NCBI GenBank assembly: GCA_028571685.1
Contig: CM053164.1
Coordinates: 42,334,501 to 42,398,500 of the forward strand
Reading direction: 5' to 3'
DNA length: 64,000 nt
Origin: Heterohyrax brucei
Lineage: Eukaryota > Chordata > Mammalia > Hyracoidea > Procaviidae
The notes under the pieces are model-generated. The model did not search any database and had not been told where the DNA came from. It worked only from the letters and a program-made list of their open reading frames with translations. A program made the translations under genes and the position numbers. Below, in pieces: positions 23,766 through 35,621 of the stretch; position 1 is the stretch's first letter; every line of letters begins with the position of its first letter.

Positions 23766-25047
23766 CAAAGAAGACAAGTTAATATAACTATGATTCAGAT
23801 TTACCCACTAACCATTAAGTCAAAGATGAAGATGAAAATTTTTACAAAATTCTGCCATCTGAAGTTGACTGAACATGCAGTGGGATTGGAATGAGTGATT
23901 GGCATGAGAAAGTTGGAAACAAAGAAGAACAATTGACAAATGTGACTTTGGGGAAAGAAATGATAATGGAGTTTGCATGAAAGAATTTTGCAAGACCAAA
24001 TACTTTTTGCAACAACATAAATGGTGACTGTATATGAGGACTCACCAGATGGAATGCAGAGGAATCAGAGCAACTGCATTTATGGAAAGAGACAATGGAG
24101 AAGCTCAATATCATTAGTCAGAGGAAGGTTAGGGGCTGACTGGAATATCTTGACCATCAATCATGCATATGCAAGTTCAAGCCACAACTGAAGAAAATTA
24201 CAAGTCCACGAGACCCAGAGTATAACCTTGAGCATATCCCACCTGAATTTAGAGATCATCTCAAGAATAGATTTGATGCACTGGACACTAATTACTGAAG
24301 ACCAGATAAGTTGTGCAACGACATCAAACACATCATACATGAGGAAAGTAAGAGGTCATCTAAAAAATGGGAAAAAAAGACCAAAATAAATGTCAGAAGA
24401 GCTCTGAAACTTGTTCAACACCAAGTAGCTAAAGCAAACAGATTTGATGATGTAAAAGAGCTGAACAGAAGATTTCAAAGGGTGACTTGAAAGACGAAGT
24501 AAAATATTATAATGAAATTTCCAAAGGCTCAGAGTTAGAAAACCAAAAGGGAAGAACATGCTTGGCATTTCTCAAAGCTGAAACAAAGAAAAATTCAAGA
24601 CTTGGTTTGTTATTTTGAAGCATTCAGTGGGCAAAATACTGAATGACACAGGGAGCATCAAAAGAAGATGGAAGGAATACACAGAGTCACTATACAGAAG
24701 AGAACTGGTTAATGCTCAGTCATTTCAGCTGGTGGCATAGGATTGAGAACTGATGGCATGGAAGGAAGAAGTTCAAGCTGCACTGCAGACACTGGTAAAA
24801 AACAAGGCTCCAGGAATTGACGGAATAACAATTGAGATGTTTCAACAAACTGACAGGTACCTGAGCAGTTGACTTGAGGAGATCTGTATTTATGCTTGTG
24901 CCAAAAACAGTGATCCAACAATTGTAGAAATTATGAAATGATATCAATAATACTGCAAACAAGTAAAATTTCACTGAAGATCGCTCAAGAGCAGTTGCAG
25001 AAGTACATTGACAAGGAATTGCCAGAAATTCAAGTTGATTCAGAAGT

Positions 25048-25671
25048 ATTACTGGGAGTCTGTGAAGACTCTCAAGGGTTCTTGTCAGACTCATGGAATA
25101 GAATTACCTGGGGAGACTAGGCTGGCTCATGGGAGACATCTTTTTGGGAAAATGAAAGCAGTTCGACGTGGAGCAGCAGCAGAATGTACAGCACTTGCAG
25201 GCTATGTCACTGAGGGAGTCTGGACCTGGGTTCTTATAGCCAGTCTAGTCCTGGGTATACCAAGGGGTATACCAAGGGACAACAACTCAGTGAGGACGAT
25301 CTGAAGTATTTCCCTTCCTGGCAGGCAGCTGCTTGTCTCTTGGTTGTACATGTACACAGACTTGAAGATGATTTCTGTCATGGAGGCTTCCGGGACTGGT
25401 AGCAGGATGTATTTTGGGATGCTGAGCCTAGCCATTTTCTTGCTCCTTTGGTTCAATTTCCTGGTACTGATTGTAGCTCTCTGATGCTCCCATTGTGAGG
25501 GCATACAGCAGTCACCTCTGTCTTCTCTGTACATGTCTCTGAATTTGGTCTAAACTGGCTTTTCTGATAAACAACTTTAGGGATAATTTCAGCAATTTGT
25601 CCCTGGATGTGGGTAATAAAATAAGTTGCTACATTTCAAGGTATGGTTAGGCTGGCCCTTCACAAACCTGT
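25048..25671. mobile_element. Unclassified ~625-bp insertion inside the RTE
   Basis: The segment splits the RTE phrase TTGATTCAGAAG / AGGATGTGGAATGAAGG. TCAGAAG occurs at both edges, a possible short target duplication. It contains a local tandem GGTATACCAAG and an AATAAA at about 25617. No coding match recognised; a solo LTR is possible. Confidence 0.5.
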
Positions 25672-26791
25672 CTCAGAAGAGGATGTGGAATGAAGGATGT
25701 TGCTGATATCAGATGGATGCTGGCTGAAAGCAGAGAATACCAGAAAGATGTTTACCCAGGTTTTATTGACTATCCAAAGGTATTTGTCTAGGTGGATCAT
25801 AACAAACTATGGATAACATTGTAAAGAATGGGAATTCCAGTAAATTTAATTGTTCTCATGAGGAACCTGAACACAGAACAAGAGGCAATTGTTCGACCAG
25901 AACAAGGTGACATTGAATGGTTTACAGTCAGGAAATGTGTGTGTCAGGGTTGCATCCTTTCACCATATTTATTCAGTCTGTATTCTGAGTAAATAATCAG
26001 AGAAGCTGGACTCTGTGAAGAACAATGGAGCTCAGGGGTGGAGGAAGACTCATTATCAACCTGCATTATGCAAATGACACAACCTTGCTAGCTGAAAGTG
26101 AAGAGGGCTTGAAGCACTTATTGATGAAGATCAAAGACTGTAGTTTTCAGTATGGCTAATACTTCTATGTAAAGAAAACAAAAATCCTCAGAACTGAACC
26201 CAAAAGCAACATCATGCTAAACAGAGAAGAGCCTAAAGCAGTGGAGGATTTCATTGAACTTGGATCCTCACACTAATGGAAGCAGCCATCAAGCAATGAA
26301 AAGGCACATTGCATTGGGCAAATCTACTGCAAAAGAACTCTCTAAGGCGTTAAAAAGCAAAAATGTCATTTAGAGGACTAAAGTGAGTTTGACCCAAGCC
26401 ATAGCGTTTTCACTTGCCTCATATGCATGTGAAGCCTAGAGGACGAGTAAGGGACACCTAAGAACAGATGCCTTTGAGTTGTGATGTTGGCAAAGAATAT
26501 TACAAATTACCATGGACTGCCAAAAGAATAAAGAAACCTCTCTTGGAAGAAGTACAACCACAACGTTCCTTAGAAGCAGGAATGAAGAAACTTGGTCTCA
26601 CATACTCTGAACATGTTATCATGAGGGACCAGTGCCTCTAGAAGGATATCATGCTTGGTAAAGTGGAAAGGCAGCGAAAAAGGGGATTTGTGAAAGACAT
26701 GGACTGACACATTGGTTGCAACAGAGGGCTCAAGCATAGCAATGATTGTGAAGATAGTGCAAGACTAGGCAGTTTTGTTCTGTTGTGCATA

Positions 26792-26946
26792 AAAACCAAA
26801 CCCATTGCCATGGAGTCGGGTCCAACTCATAGGATCCTAGAAGTCAGAGGAGAACTGCCCTACAGAGTTTCCAAGGATGGCCTGGCAGATTTGAACTGCT
26901 GGCCTTCTGGTTAGCAGACGTAGCACTTAACCCACTACACCTAGGG
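26792..26946 (-). mobile_element. AfroSINE, inverted
   Basis: Begins AAAAACCAAACCCATTGCCA and ends CTACACCTAGGGTA. It abuts the 3' end of the RTE, whose tail family it shares. Confidence 0.92.
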
Positions 26947-27280
26947 TAGCTATAGGTGAAAAGTGGCTTAACAGCACCTAAAGCAACCATGGTTAATGAA
27001 ATGACTGGTGCATTTGAATTTAAAATGATCATCCTACAATTTTTTTTTTCATTTTTCTGCTTTCTTGTGTTATTTAGGCCAAATCACATGTTTTCTATTA
27101 TCTCATGATTTTACTATTCTTTACACACTAGGTTTTTATGATGAATTCTTTTGCTATTATTTTATTGTTTATCCCAAAGATAACAAAATGTAGCTTTAAT
27201 TTACTTCAATTTTTCTAAAATTAGTACTTTTACTACTTCCCAGACAATTCAAGAACCTTCCAACACTGAAACTCCTGTCT
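26947..27280. other. Gene-free AT-rich DNA
   Basis: A poly(T) run near 27040 and AT-rich DNA; nothing recognised. Confidence 0.4.
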
Positions 27281-27614
27281 TGGATTGAATTCCTGTCTCC
27301 TCAAAATAGCTGTCAACTTGGCTAGGTTATGATTCCCAGTATTGTACGATTGTCTACCGTTTTGTCATCTAGGGTGTTTTCCATAAGAATTATGAGTTCT
27401 ATCACACTGATGTAATAAAATGGATTAATGGCAGTTATACTGATGAGATCTGCAAGACTGGATAGTATCTTAAGCCAATCTCTTTTGAGATATTAGACAG
27501 AGAAGCCAGCAGAGAGATGTGGGGACCTTATACCACCAAGCAGGCAGTGCTGGGAGCAGAGTGCATCCTTTGGCCCTGAGGTTCCTGTGCTGAGATGCTC
27601 CTAGACTGAGACTA
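27281..27614 (+). mobile_element. LTR-like element, family R1 copy 4 (partial, diverged)
   Basis: TGGATTGAATTCCTGTCTCC start and the AGAGAAGCCAGCAGAGAG middle segment match the R1 family. The right end is missing or diverged. Confidence 0.5.
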
Positions 27615-27895
27615 TAGCCACCATATACTCTTCCAACTCAAAACTGACTCCACTCTCAAAGTTCACCTTTCAGCCAAAGATTAGACATTTCCAATGAAGC
27701 AAGTAATACCACATGCGAGGATCACTTTTCTTAGATTAGTCAGTTATACGAGACAAAATGTGTCTACACTTGTTGAAAAGCCAAGACCAGAAGACAAGGA
27801 GAGGAAAACTGGAGAAATAAAAACAGGGAAACTGGAATGGAAAACAGGAATGGTGACACACTGGGGGAATTACAACCACTACTACAAAACAATCT
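27615..27895 (+). mobile_element. L1 3' UTR fragment
   Basis: CTCAAAGTTCACCTTTCAGCC and the GGAAACTGGAATGGAAAACA to TGTGTATAAATTA end match the afrotherian-type L1 3' UTR in + orientation. Confidence 0.5.
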
Positions 27896-28265
27896 GTGTA
27901 TAAATTATTTTTATTATTATTAAGCAAAAGTCTACAATCCAAGTCTATTTTGCATGCCCACCTCTCTACAGCTCTATCTGCTGTCTTCATGACAGCACAC
28001 TCCTTTTCACTCTTCTGGTATGCTCTCATCGAACACGTGTTCCCTCCTCTCCCCTTTTCTCTCCCCTCTAGAGAGAAACCAGCAGGACAGCATCCTATAA
28101 ACGATAAAGTACACATACCACATATTCACTTTGTGTCTCCGAGTGCAGTCCATTCTCTGAAGTGTTGACCTCAGTACTGGTTTCAGGTCTGGGGCAGCAG
28201 GAAGCCTAAAGGCCATGTTTCCAGGGGACCCTCCAGACTCAGGCTGTCAGGCCACCATTTCTGGT
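27896..28265 (-). mobile_element. L1 3' UTR fragment, truncated copy of the copy C/D family
   Basis: AAGTCTACAATCCAAGTCTA then GACAGCACACTCC and TAGAGAGAAACCAGCAGGAC parallel the 3' UTR starts at 28330 and 42310, so it is a third copy of that tail, cut after about 370 bp. Confidence 0.75.
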
Positions 28266-28269
28266 CTTT

Positions 28270-28335
28270 AGTTCTTATCTATCTGTCTGTCTGCCTGTCT
28301 ATCCATTTATTCATTTATTTATATATTTATTTATT
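28270..28335 (+). repeat. Simple repeat, TCTG then TTTA type
   Basis: TATCTGTCTGTCTGCCTGTC followed by imperfect (ATTT)n, between two L1 3' ends; it is probably an expanded poly(A) tail of copy C on the reverse strand. Confidence 0.85.
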
Positions 28336-30939
28336 CTGATTGAGTGAAACTGTACAATCCAGTTTAAATTTGCATGTCTGCCTATCTGCATCCCCTTCTG
28401 CTCTCCTTGCCCAGTAATAGCACACTTCTCCTTTCTGCCCTATACATGTTATATCCTCTTAACAATCTCCTGTCCCCTCCTCTCCACCCTCTCCACTGCT
28501 CTCTAGTAAGAGGCCAGTAGAACGACATCCTATAGATGTACAGAACCACAAAGTGCACACATGATATGGTCACTCTGTTTCTGAGTCCAATCTATTCCAA
28601 TCAACTCCAAAGAGTTAACCTCAGTAAAGATTTATGATCAGGGGCAGCATCGGTCTAGGGGCCATGCTCCCAGGAGAAGCCCCAGGTCTTTGAACCATCA
28701 ATTGCAGTCTTTTCATGGAGTTCTCAGGTGCACCCCATTTTTTTCTCATGTTGCCACTGGGAATCAACATTGTGAGCTGCCTGATGGCTGTCATTGGTGG
28801 TGGCTGGGCATCATCTGGTTCTACTGGTCACATATTGATGTTGTTATCCATTCATGTGGGTGATTTTTAGTTCTTGATCTGCACACCTCTTTTTCTCATG
28901 TTCTCTTTTTCTCTTGTTCTTTTGCAGCTGACTGATTTCCCTCAGCATAATGTTTTCTAGTTTACACCAGGAAATGAGATGCTTCATAAAATTATCATTA
29001 TTCTTCATTATTGTGCAGTGTTCCATTGTGTATGTATACTATAGTTTGTTTATCTGTTCATCTGTTGATGGGTACCTAGGTTGATTCCATCTTTTGGCTA
29101 TAAACATTCTTGTGCATGTATCTGTTTGTGTGACAGCCTTTGTTTCTGTAGGATATATACCAAGCAGTGGGATTGCTGGATCATAGGGTATTTCTATTTC
29201 TAGCTTTTTCAGAAAGCAACAAATTATTTCCCAAAGAGGTTGTATCATTTTGCATTCCTACCAGCAGTGTAGGAGACTTTCAGTCTCTCCATAGCTTCTC
29301 CAGCATTTGGTGTTTTGTGTTTTTTGGATTCTTGCCAACCTCAGATGGTACCTCACTGTAGTTTTGATTTGGATTTCTCTAATAGCTAATGATGGTGATC
29401 ATTTCCTCATGTGTCTTTTGTCTGCCTGGATATCTTTTTTGGTGAAGTGTCTGTCCACCTCCTTTGCCCATTATTTAATTGGTTTATTTGTCTTTTTCTT
29501 GTTGATATTTTGCAGGACATTTCAGATTATGGAAATTGGACATCAATCTGATATGTAGTTGCCAAAATTGTTTTTCCTGTTCTGTAGAGGCAGTCTTTAA
29601 CTCCTGATAAAATCTTTGGATGAGCATAAGTGTTTGCCTTTGTGTAGATTCCCCTTATTGTGTAGATGCTCCTTATTGCATTGAGGAAATTCCCTTTTGT
29701 TACTACTTTGCTGAGAGTTTTTAACATGAATGGGTGTTGGACTTAGTGAAATGTCTTTTCTGCATCCACAATAAAATCAAGTGATTCTTATCCCTTGTGT
29801 TACTTATGTGGTTGATCACATTAATTCTTTTTCATATGTTGAGCCAACCCTGCATCCCTGGTATGAATCCTACTTGGTCATGATGAATTATTTTTTTTTA
29901 ATATGTTGTTGAATTTTATTAGCTAGGATTTTGTTGAAGATTTTTGCATCTAGATTTATGAGTGATATTGGTCTGTAATTTCCTTTTTATGGGATCTTTA
30001 CCTAGCATTGGTATTAGGGTTATGTTGGCTTCATAGAATGATTTTGGGAGTTCTCTATCCTTTTCTGTGCTTTGAAATTGCTTCAGTAGTATTGGTATGA
30101 ACCTCTCTCTAAATGTTTGGTAAAATTCCCCAGTGATGCTCTGTGGGCCAGGACTTTTTTGGTTGGTAGTTCTATGATTACTTTTTCAATCTCTTCTTTT
30201 GTGATGGATTTATTAAGTTGCTTTATTTCTCTTTGTGATAATTTTGGTAGATGATCTGAATATAGAAATTTGTCCATTTCCTTTAGATTTTCAAATCTGT
30301 TAGAGTACAGTTTTTCATAATATTCTGTTATGATACTTTTAATAGTGGTTGGGTCTGTTGTGACATCTCCCATCTCATTTCTTTTTCGGGCTGTTTGTTT
30401 CCTCTCCTATTTTTGTTGTGTGAGTTTAATCAGTGGTTTATCAGTTCTGTTGGTTTTTTCGAAAAAAAACAGCTTTTGTTTCTTTTAATTCTTTCAATAG
30501 TTTTCCTATTCTCTAATTCTTTTAGTTTTGCTCTAATCTGTATTATCCATTTTCCTCTGGTGCCTGAGGAGTTCTTTTGTTGTTCTCTTTCTACTTGTTC
30601 AAGTTGTAGAGTTAATTCTTTGGTTTGGGCCCTTTCTTCATTCTGGATGTGTGCATTTATAGAGATAGATTGACCTCTGAGCACTGCTTTTGTTGTATCC
30701 CATAGATTCTGGTAGGATGTGCTTTCATTCTCATTAGATTCCATGAGTTTCTTTATTGCATCTTTGATTTATTCTATAACCCATGAATTTTTGAGCAATG
30801 TGTTGTTCAGTTTCCATTAGTTTGAATTTCTCTGTGTGTTTTTTCTGCCATTGATTTCAATTTTTATGGCTTTATGGTCTGAGATGCTTCGGAATAATTC
30901 AGTGGCTTCTATTTTGTGGAGATTTGTTTTATGGCCTAA

Positions 30940-31094
30940 ACACACTGCCACTGAGTTGGCTCTGACTCATAGTGACCCTAGAGGACAGAGTAGACCTGCC
31001 CCATAGAGTTTCCAAGGAACGCCTAGTGGATTTGAACTGTCAGTCTTTTGGCTAGCAGATATAACATTTAACCCTCTACATCACCAGGGTTTCC
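30940..31094 (-). mobile_element. AfroSINE nested in L1 copy C, with target duplication
   Basis: Flanked by a perfect 12-bp duplication TTTATGGCCTAA (30928-30939 and 31095-31106). The complement of a full AfroSINE, ending TCACCAGGGTTTCC. It shows SINE activity after L1 copy C inserted. Confidence 0.95.
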
Positions 31095-32092
31095 TTTATG
31101 GCCTAATAAACAGTCTATTCTGGAGAATGTCCCATGTGCATTAGAAAAGAAGGTGGACTTCCTTCTGTATATATCTGTTAGGTTTTGTTGGTTGGCTGTC
31201 ACAATAAGATCTTCTGTATCTTTACTGAGCTGTTATCTGGACGATCTGTCCATTACTGAAAGTGGAGTGTTGAAATCTCCTACTATTATTGTGGATTGAT
31301 CTATCTCATTTTTCAAAGCTGCCAGTGTTTGTTTGATAGATTTAGATGCTATGATATTAGGTGTATAATAGTTAATATTGTCATATATTTCCCATGTACT
31401 GAACCTTTAAGCAACACTGACCATCCTTGTCCAAGATATACTAAAATTGGATTTTACTTTAGAATCTATTTTATGTGAGATTAATATAGCCACTCCTGCT
31501 TTATTTGCATGTTGTTAGCTTGGTATAAATATTTTCCATCCTTTGATTTTCAGTTTGTTTGTATCTTTGGATCTAAAGTGTGTTTCTTATAAGCAGCATA
31601 TAGGCAGATTGTGTTTTTCGATCCGACCTGTTAATCTCTCTTTATTACAGCATTCAATCCACTTACATTCAATGTAATTATCGATAGATACGCACTTAGT
31701 GCTGTCATTTGGTGTTTTTATTGTTGTACTGTTGATATTTTCTTTGTTCCACTTCAAATTCTGTTCTGAGTCATTATTCTTTATGAGTTTTCTTTCCATC
31801 ATTTTCAATGTTTTTTGTCTGTTGAGAGGTCTGTATAGGGTTTCTTGTTTTGATATGTAGTGTTGTTAATTTGCTTTGTGGCTACCCCTTTGTTCCACAC
31901 AATGTTCTAAGTTTAAATCAGTCTTAAACTTCTTTGTATGTCCTTAAGCTCCTCTCCATCTGAAAGGTCTATGAATACTGTAATATGTCCCTCTTTATAG
32001 TGTAATGTTGTCACAGTTTACCTGTTGAAATCTCTGTTCCCCTAATTTTAATATTTTAGCTTTCGTTGAACTTTATGACTTCCCTATCTACG

Positions 32093-32140
32093 GTCTTATG
32101 AGTCGGATCTGACTTGATGGCACTGTTTTTTTTTTTCTAA
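32093..32140 (+). mobile_element. AfroSINE/RTE tail fragment
   Basis: Only the tail CTTATGAGTCGGATCTGACT, then GATGGCACTG and a T run, remains inside L1 copy C. Confidence 0.6.
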
Positions 32141-32999
32141 CTAAGTAGGACTCCTTCAGTATTTTTTGTAATTTTGGTTTGGTTTTTGCCAAGATTTTGT
32201 TTATTTGGGAATGTCCTAGTTCACCATCATATTTCAGAGACGGTTTGCAGGATATGTAGTTCTTGGTTGGAAGTCTTTTTCTTTCAAGGCTTTGTATGTG
32301 TCATCCCATTGCCTTCTTGTCAACATGGTTTTGGCTGAAAAGTCAGAGGTCAGTCTAAAAGACTTCCCTTTGTACATTAGTTTTGGTTTAAGCCTAGCTA
32401 CCTTTGGAGCCTCTTCTTATGTTTCATATTTCTTTTAGGGTCTACCTTTCATGGAGTTTGATGAGCATCTTGAATGGATATCTTCCCTTTTTTCATGATG
32501 TCAGGAAAGTTATGTCAGCAACTCTTCAACAGTTCTGTCTGTATTTTCTGCTATCCCCCCCTGTTCTGGAACTCCAGTTATTTGTAAGTTGTCCCTCTTG
32601 ATAAAGCCCCAAGTGATTTTTAATGATTTTTAATTTTTCTTGATTCTTTTATCTGCTTTCTCCTCATAAATGCTGATGTCAGTTGGTTTATCTTCAGACT
32701 TCCTCAATCCTACTCCTTTGGCTTTCAGGTGAATTGCCTAACTCTCTAATTTTATTACTGAGCCAACGAATTTCAGATCATTGTTGTTCTAGCAGTTTGC
32801 ATAGCTTGTTTAATTTTTCATTTCATTTTTTTGTACTTTGTCTAATTTTCATCTTAAGTTCTATACATTATTCTACCTCTGATAATTTCAGGAGGCCTTC
32901 TGCATCTGGGAATTTTTTTACTCTGTATTTTGGGAATTTTTTTGGAGCCATGGTGGCCTGCTTCTTTAATGGTTAGATATTGATTGTTCTCTTCAAGAC

Positions 33000-34100
33000 A
33001 TCAGCTGTTCAGCTTCTCCAGTGTCACACCAGCAGAAGCTATGGCATACCTCAGAAAAGGGAGTGGGAAAGGGCACTGAAGTACTTAGTTGCCAGCCACT
33101 GCTGCGTTTTCTAGGTGTGGCTGTCTTAAGTACAGCTTCTCTACTGAAAAGGACACTGTGCAGTCATGTGGTGCCTCTCAACTTGGCATTCAGCTGCAGC
33201 TGGGCCCTCAGGGGTGGCTGGCCCTGCCTCCTGGCTGACAAAGATGGCAAGTTGCTTGTGAAGACTCTCTGGAGTCACACTAGCATATACCATGGTATAG
33301 CTCAGAAAGGGATAGGGGTTGGGTACTGCTGTACTTGGCTGCCAGCTGCTGCTGCATTCTCTGGATGGAGCTATCTTAAGAACAGCTTCTCTGCTGAGAC
33401 AGATGCTCAGCAGCAGCAGCTGGTCCCAACTGAGTTTTCAAGCTTGGTAGACTCCACCTCCCAGCTGACTAAGATGGTGACCTACTTGTGGAGTCTTTCT
33501 GGAGCTGTGTCAGCAAATGCTATAGCATGTCTCAGAGATGGAGGTCAGGACACCACCACACTTGGCTGCCAGCAACTGCTGCATTCTCTAGGTGCCATTG
33601 TCTTAAAAACAGCTTCACGGCTGAGAGAGGTGCTGTCCACTCAGGTGCTGCTGCTGCACATGGTAGCCAGCCCCAGCTTGGCCCTCAGGTGTGGCTGACT
33701 CTGCCTCTCAACTGACTAAGAAGGAGCCCTACCTGTGCCATCTCCTCTGCATGGCACCAGCAGAATCTGTGACATAGCTCAGAGAAAAGGGGGAAGGACA
33801 CTTCTGCACTCAGCCACCAGCTGCTGCTGGGTTCTCTCCCTGTGACTGTCTTAAGTACAGCCTCTCTGCTGTGAAGGACGCTGTCCACTCAGGTGCTGCT
33901 GCCAGCATGGCAGCCAGTTCCAGCCAGGCTCTCAGGTGCAGCAGCCCCTGGTCCAGTCTCCCAGCTGACAAAAATGGCATCAGTACCTGTAAGCCTATAT
34001 GCTGCCAAGGCAGCAGAAGTGGGACTCTTTGCACTGCTATCTTGCCTCTGACAAAAGTAGTTTTCCCTTTCCTGTTGCCTAGTCTGATCTCACAACTTTC
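33000..34100 (-). repeat. Tandem ~230-250 bp monomers in L1 copy C 5' UTR
   Basis: TCTTAAGTACAGCTTCTCT or a variant recurs at 33124, 33374, 33601 and 33849 (steps 250, 227, 248). Each unit also has GGCCCTCAGG and CCAGCTGACAAAGATGG-like blocks and CTG-rich DNA. Different in sequence and length from the monomers of copy B. The 225-codon + strand frame here is an artefact of this composition. Confidence 0.85.
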
Positions 34101-34289
34101 CACCTCATCCTGGGACTCCTAAAATGTCCACTCTGTTCTATTTAGTTGTTTTTCTAGGCCTTAGTTCTCAGAGGGAATCAAGAAGATGTTTGACTAGTCC
34201 TCTGTCTTGGACCCAACCCCCTCTGTGTATAAATTTTTGAATGAGAAATAATTTGGTCTGGACGGCACTTGGCAAGCTTTCATGTAAAG

Positions 34290-34305
34290 CACACACACAC
34301 ACACA
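34290..34305 (+). repeat. (AC)n microsatellite
   Basis: Eight AC steps, followed by diverged ACAC-containing DNA to about 34330. Confidence 0.9.
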
Positions 34306-34439
34306 AGTATACACAAGTACACACATACAAAGATTATTTATGACCAGAGAGGAAAGTTGATTTTGCTTCTGGCCTTGTTTCAGAGAGGGGTAATACCATC
34401 CCAGTCCAATCAGGTTGAACTCACAAGAGCTTTTTTTTT

Positions 34440-35560
34440 CTCTACTCATTTCTTTTTAAAAACTTTATTAACTTTGCTGTTATTGAAGGATATACCTAGC
34501 AAATGATACACCAGTTCAACAGTTTCTACACGTATAATTCAGTGACGTTGATTATGTTCTTTGAGTTGTGCAACCATCCTCACCTTCTTTTTCTGAATTG
34601 TTTCTCCTGTCATAAACTCACTGTCCTTTAAAGTTCTTATCCAATATTTTGAGTTGCTGTGGTCAGCTCAATTTCATATAAATTGCTGTTAAAAGAATAT
34701 AATGATCAAAGCAGACATTTTTACTAGTTAAATTAAGCTATATTATTTGGTTTTAAGAAGGGGAGATTATTTCTGGTTTAAAGTTTACCTCATAGCAATA
34801 GTTCTTTTTAACTGTACTTTCGGTGAAGGTTTACAGAACAAACTAGCTTCTCATTAAGCGCTAGTATACGATCATTTTATGATATTGGTTAACAACACCA
34901 CACCATGTCAACACTCCCTTGTGAACTTTGAGTTACCTACTCCCACCACCTTTCCTATCCTCTCCTGCCTTCTAATCCTTGTCAGAGCAATAGTTTTTAG
35001 GATTCACCTAGCATCCATGGCTCCATAAAGTTTAGCTTCCATGAAAATTTGAAATTATGTTCTATATTTGCCCTTTTTGTTCAGCATTCTCCTATAGCAT
35101 TTTTGATTAAAATGTTCAGCAATGGTAGTCAGACACCATCCAGTTCTGGTTTCATGGAAAAGGAGGTCTTATATGTGGAAGCAATTACTCACACATTCCA
35201 TTTCCTTCTCTTATTTCCTATTCTCCTTCTTCCTCTGTTGCTCTAGGAAGATAGAGCCCAAGGGTTGTATGTCATTCCACTGTAAAATACAGCCAGAAAC
35301 AAAAATAGCTCCTCTCTGGAAATAACCTTTTTTTGGTGTGTGCTTCAGGTAAAAATTTGTGGAGCAATTTATTACTCATTCAAAAATTGATACACAAATT
35401 ATTTCATACATTGGTTATAAGCTTTTAAGGCTCCAGGTATTAAACAACAAAGTAGGATGCAGTAAAGAAACATGAAGCATATTATTAGCTCAGTTAACTG
35501 AGATGTCCCATGAAATCATGACCATAAACCTTCAAACCAAGGAATCAAATCCCATGAGGT
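34440..35560 (-). mobile_element. L1 3' UTR fragments (reverse strand)
   Basis: 34440-34640 and 34790-35560 read as complements of L1 3' UTRs. Landmarks are AACTTTATTAACTTTGCTGT, AGCTTCTCATTAAGCG, CCATGTCAACACTCCCTT, CACCATCCAGTTCTGG and GGTATTAAACAACAAAGTAG. Probably two or more truncated insertions. Confidence 0.65.
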
Positions 35561-35621
35561 GATTGGTTGTACTTATGAAGCCTCAACAACTAATCTTTTT
35601 TCTTTTGGTCATTGTTGTAAA

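Larger units (their letters stand above)
23150..26790 (+). mobile_element. Long RTE (BovB-like) LINE, dead, interrupted by a 625-bp insertion
   Basis: Starts with the RTE 5' region (GCCACAAGTATTCAAGTACC at 23168), then endonuclease (23517-23765), RT and C-terminal end, finishing TTTTGTTCTGTTGTGCAT at 26790. Frame is broken in many places. The RT active site reads YAND instead of YADD (26067-26078). At 25047 the sequence leaves RTE DNA and resumes at about 25672. Confidence 0.88.
28320..34222 (-). mobile_element. L1 copy C, near full-length, decayed
   Basis: Read on the reverse strand: 5' terminus about 34222 (homologous to the start of copy A), monomeric 5' UTR 33.0-34.2 kb, ORF1 about 32.1-32.9 kb, ORF2 about 28.85-31.8 kb with endonuclease motif near 31252 and RT fragments at 29527-30373, and 3' UTR to 28320. 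About 5.9 kb with many stops. An AfroSINE sits in it at 30940-31094. Confidence 0.88.

Noticed and set aside
28270-28335. CRISPR-like or functional tandem array
   Set aside because: Simple TCTG/TTTA microsatellite next to an L1 poly(A) end; no spacers, and the genome is mammalian.
33021-33698. 225-codon open frame on + strand
   Set aside because: It lies antisense in the tandem 5' UTR monomers of L1 copy C; the open frame follows from CTG-rich repeat composition and repeats every ~250 bp.
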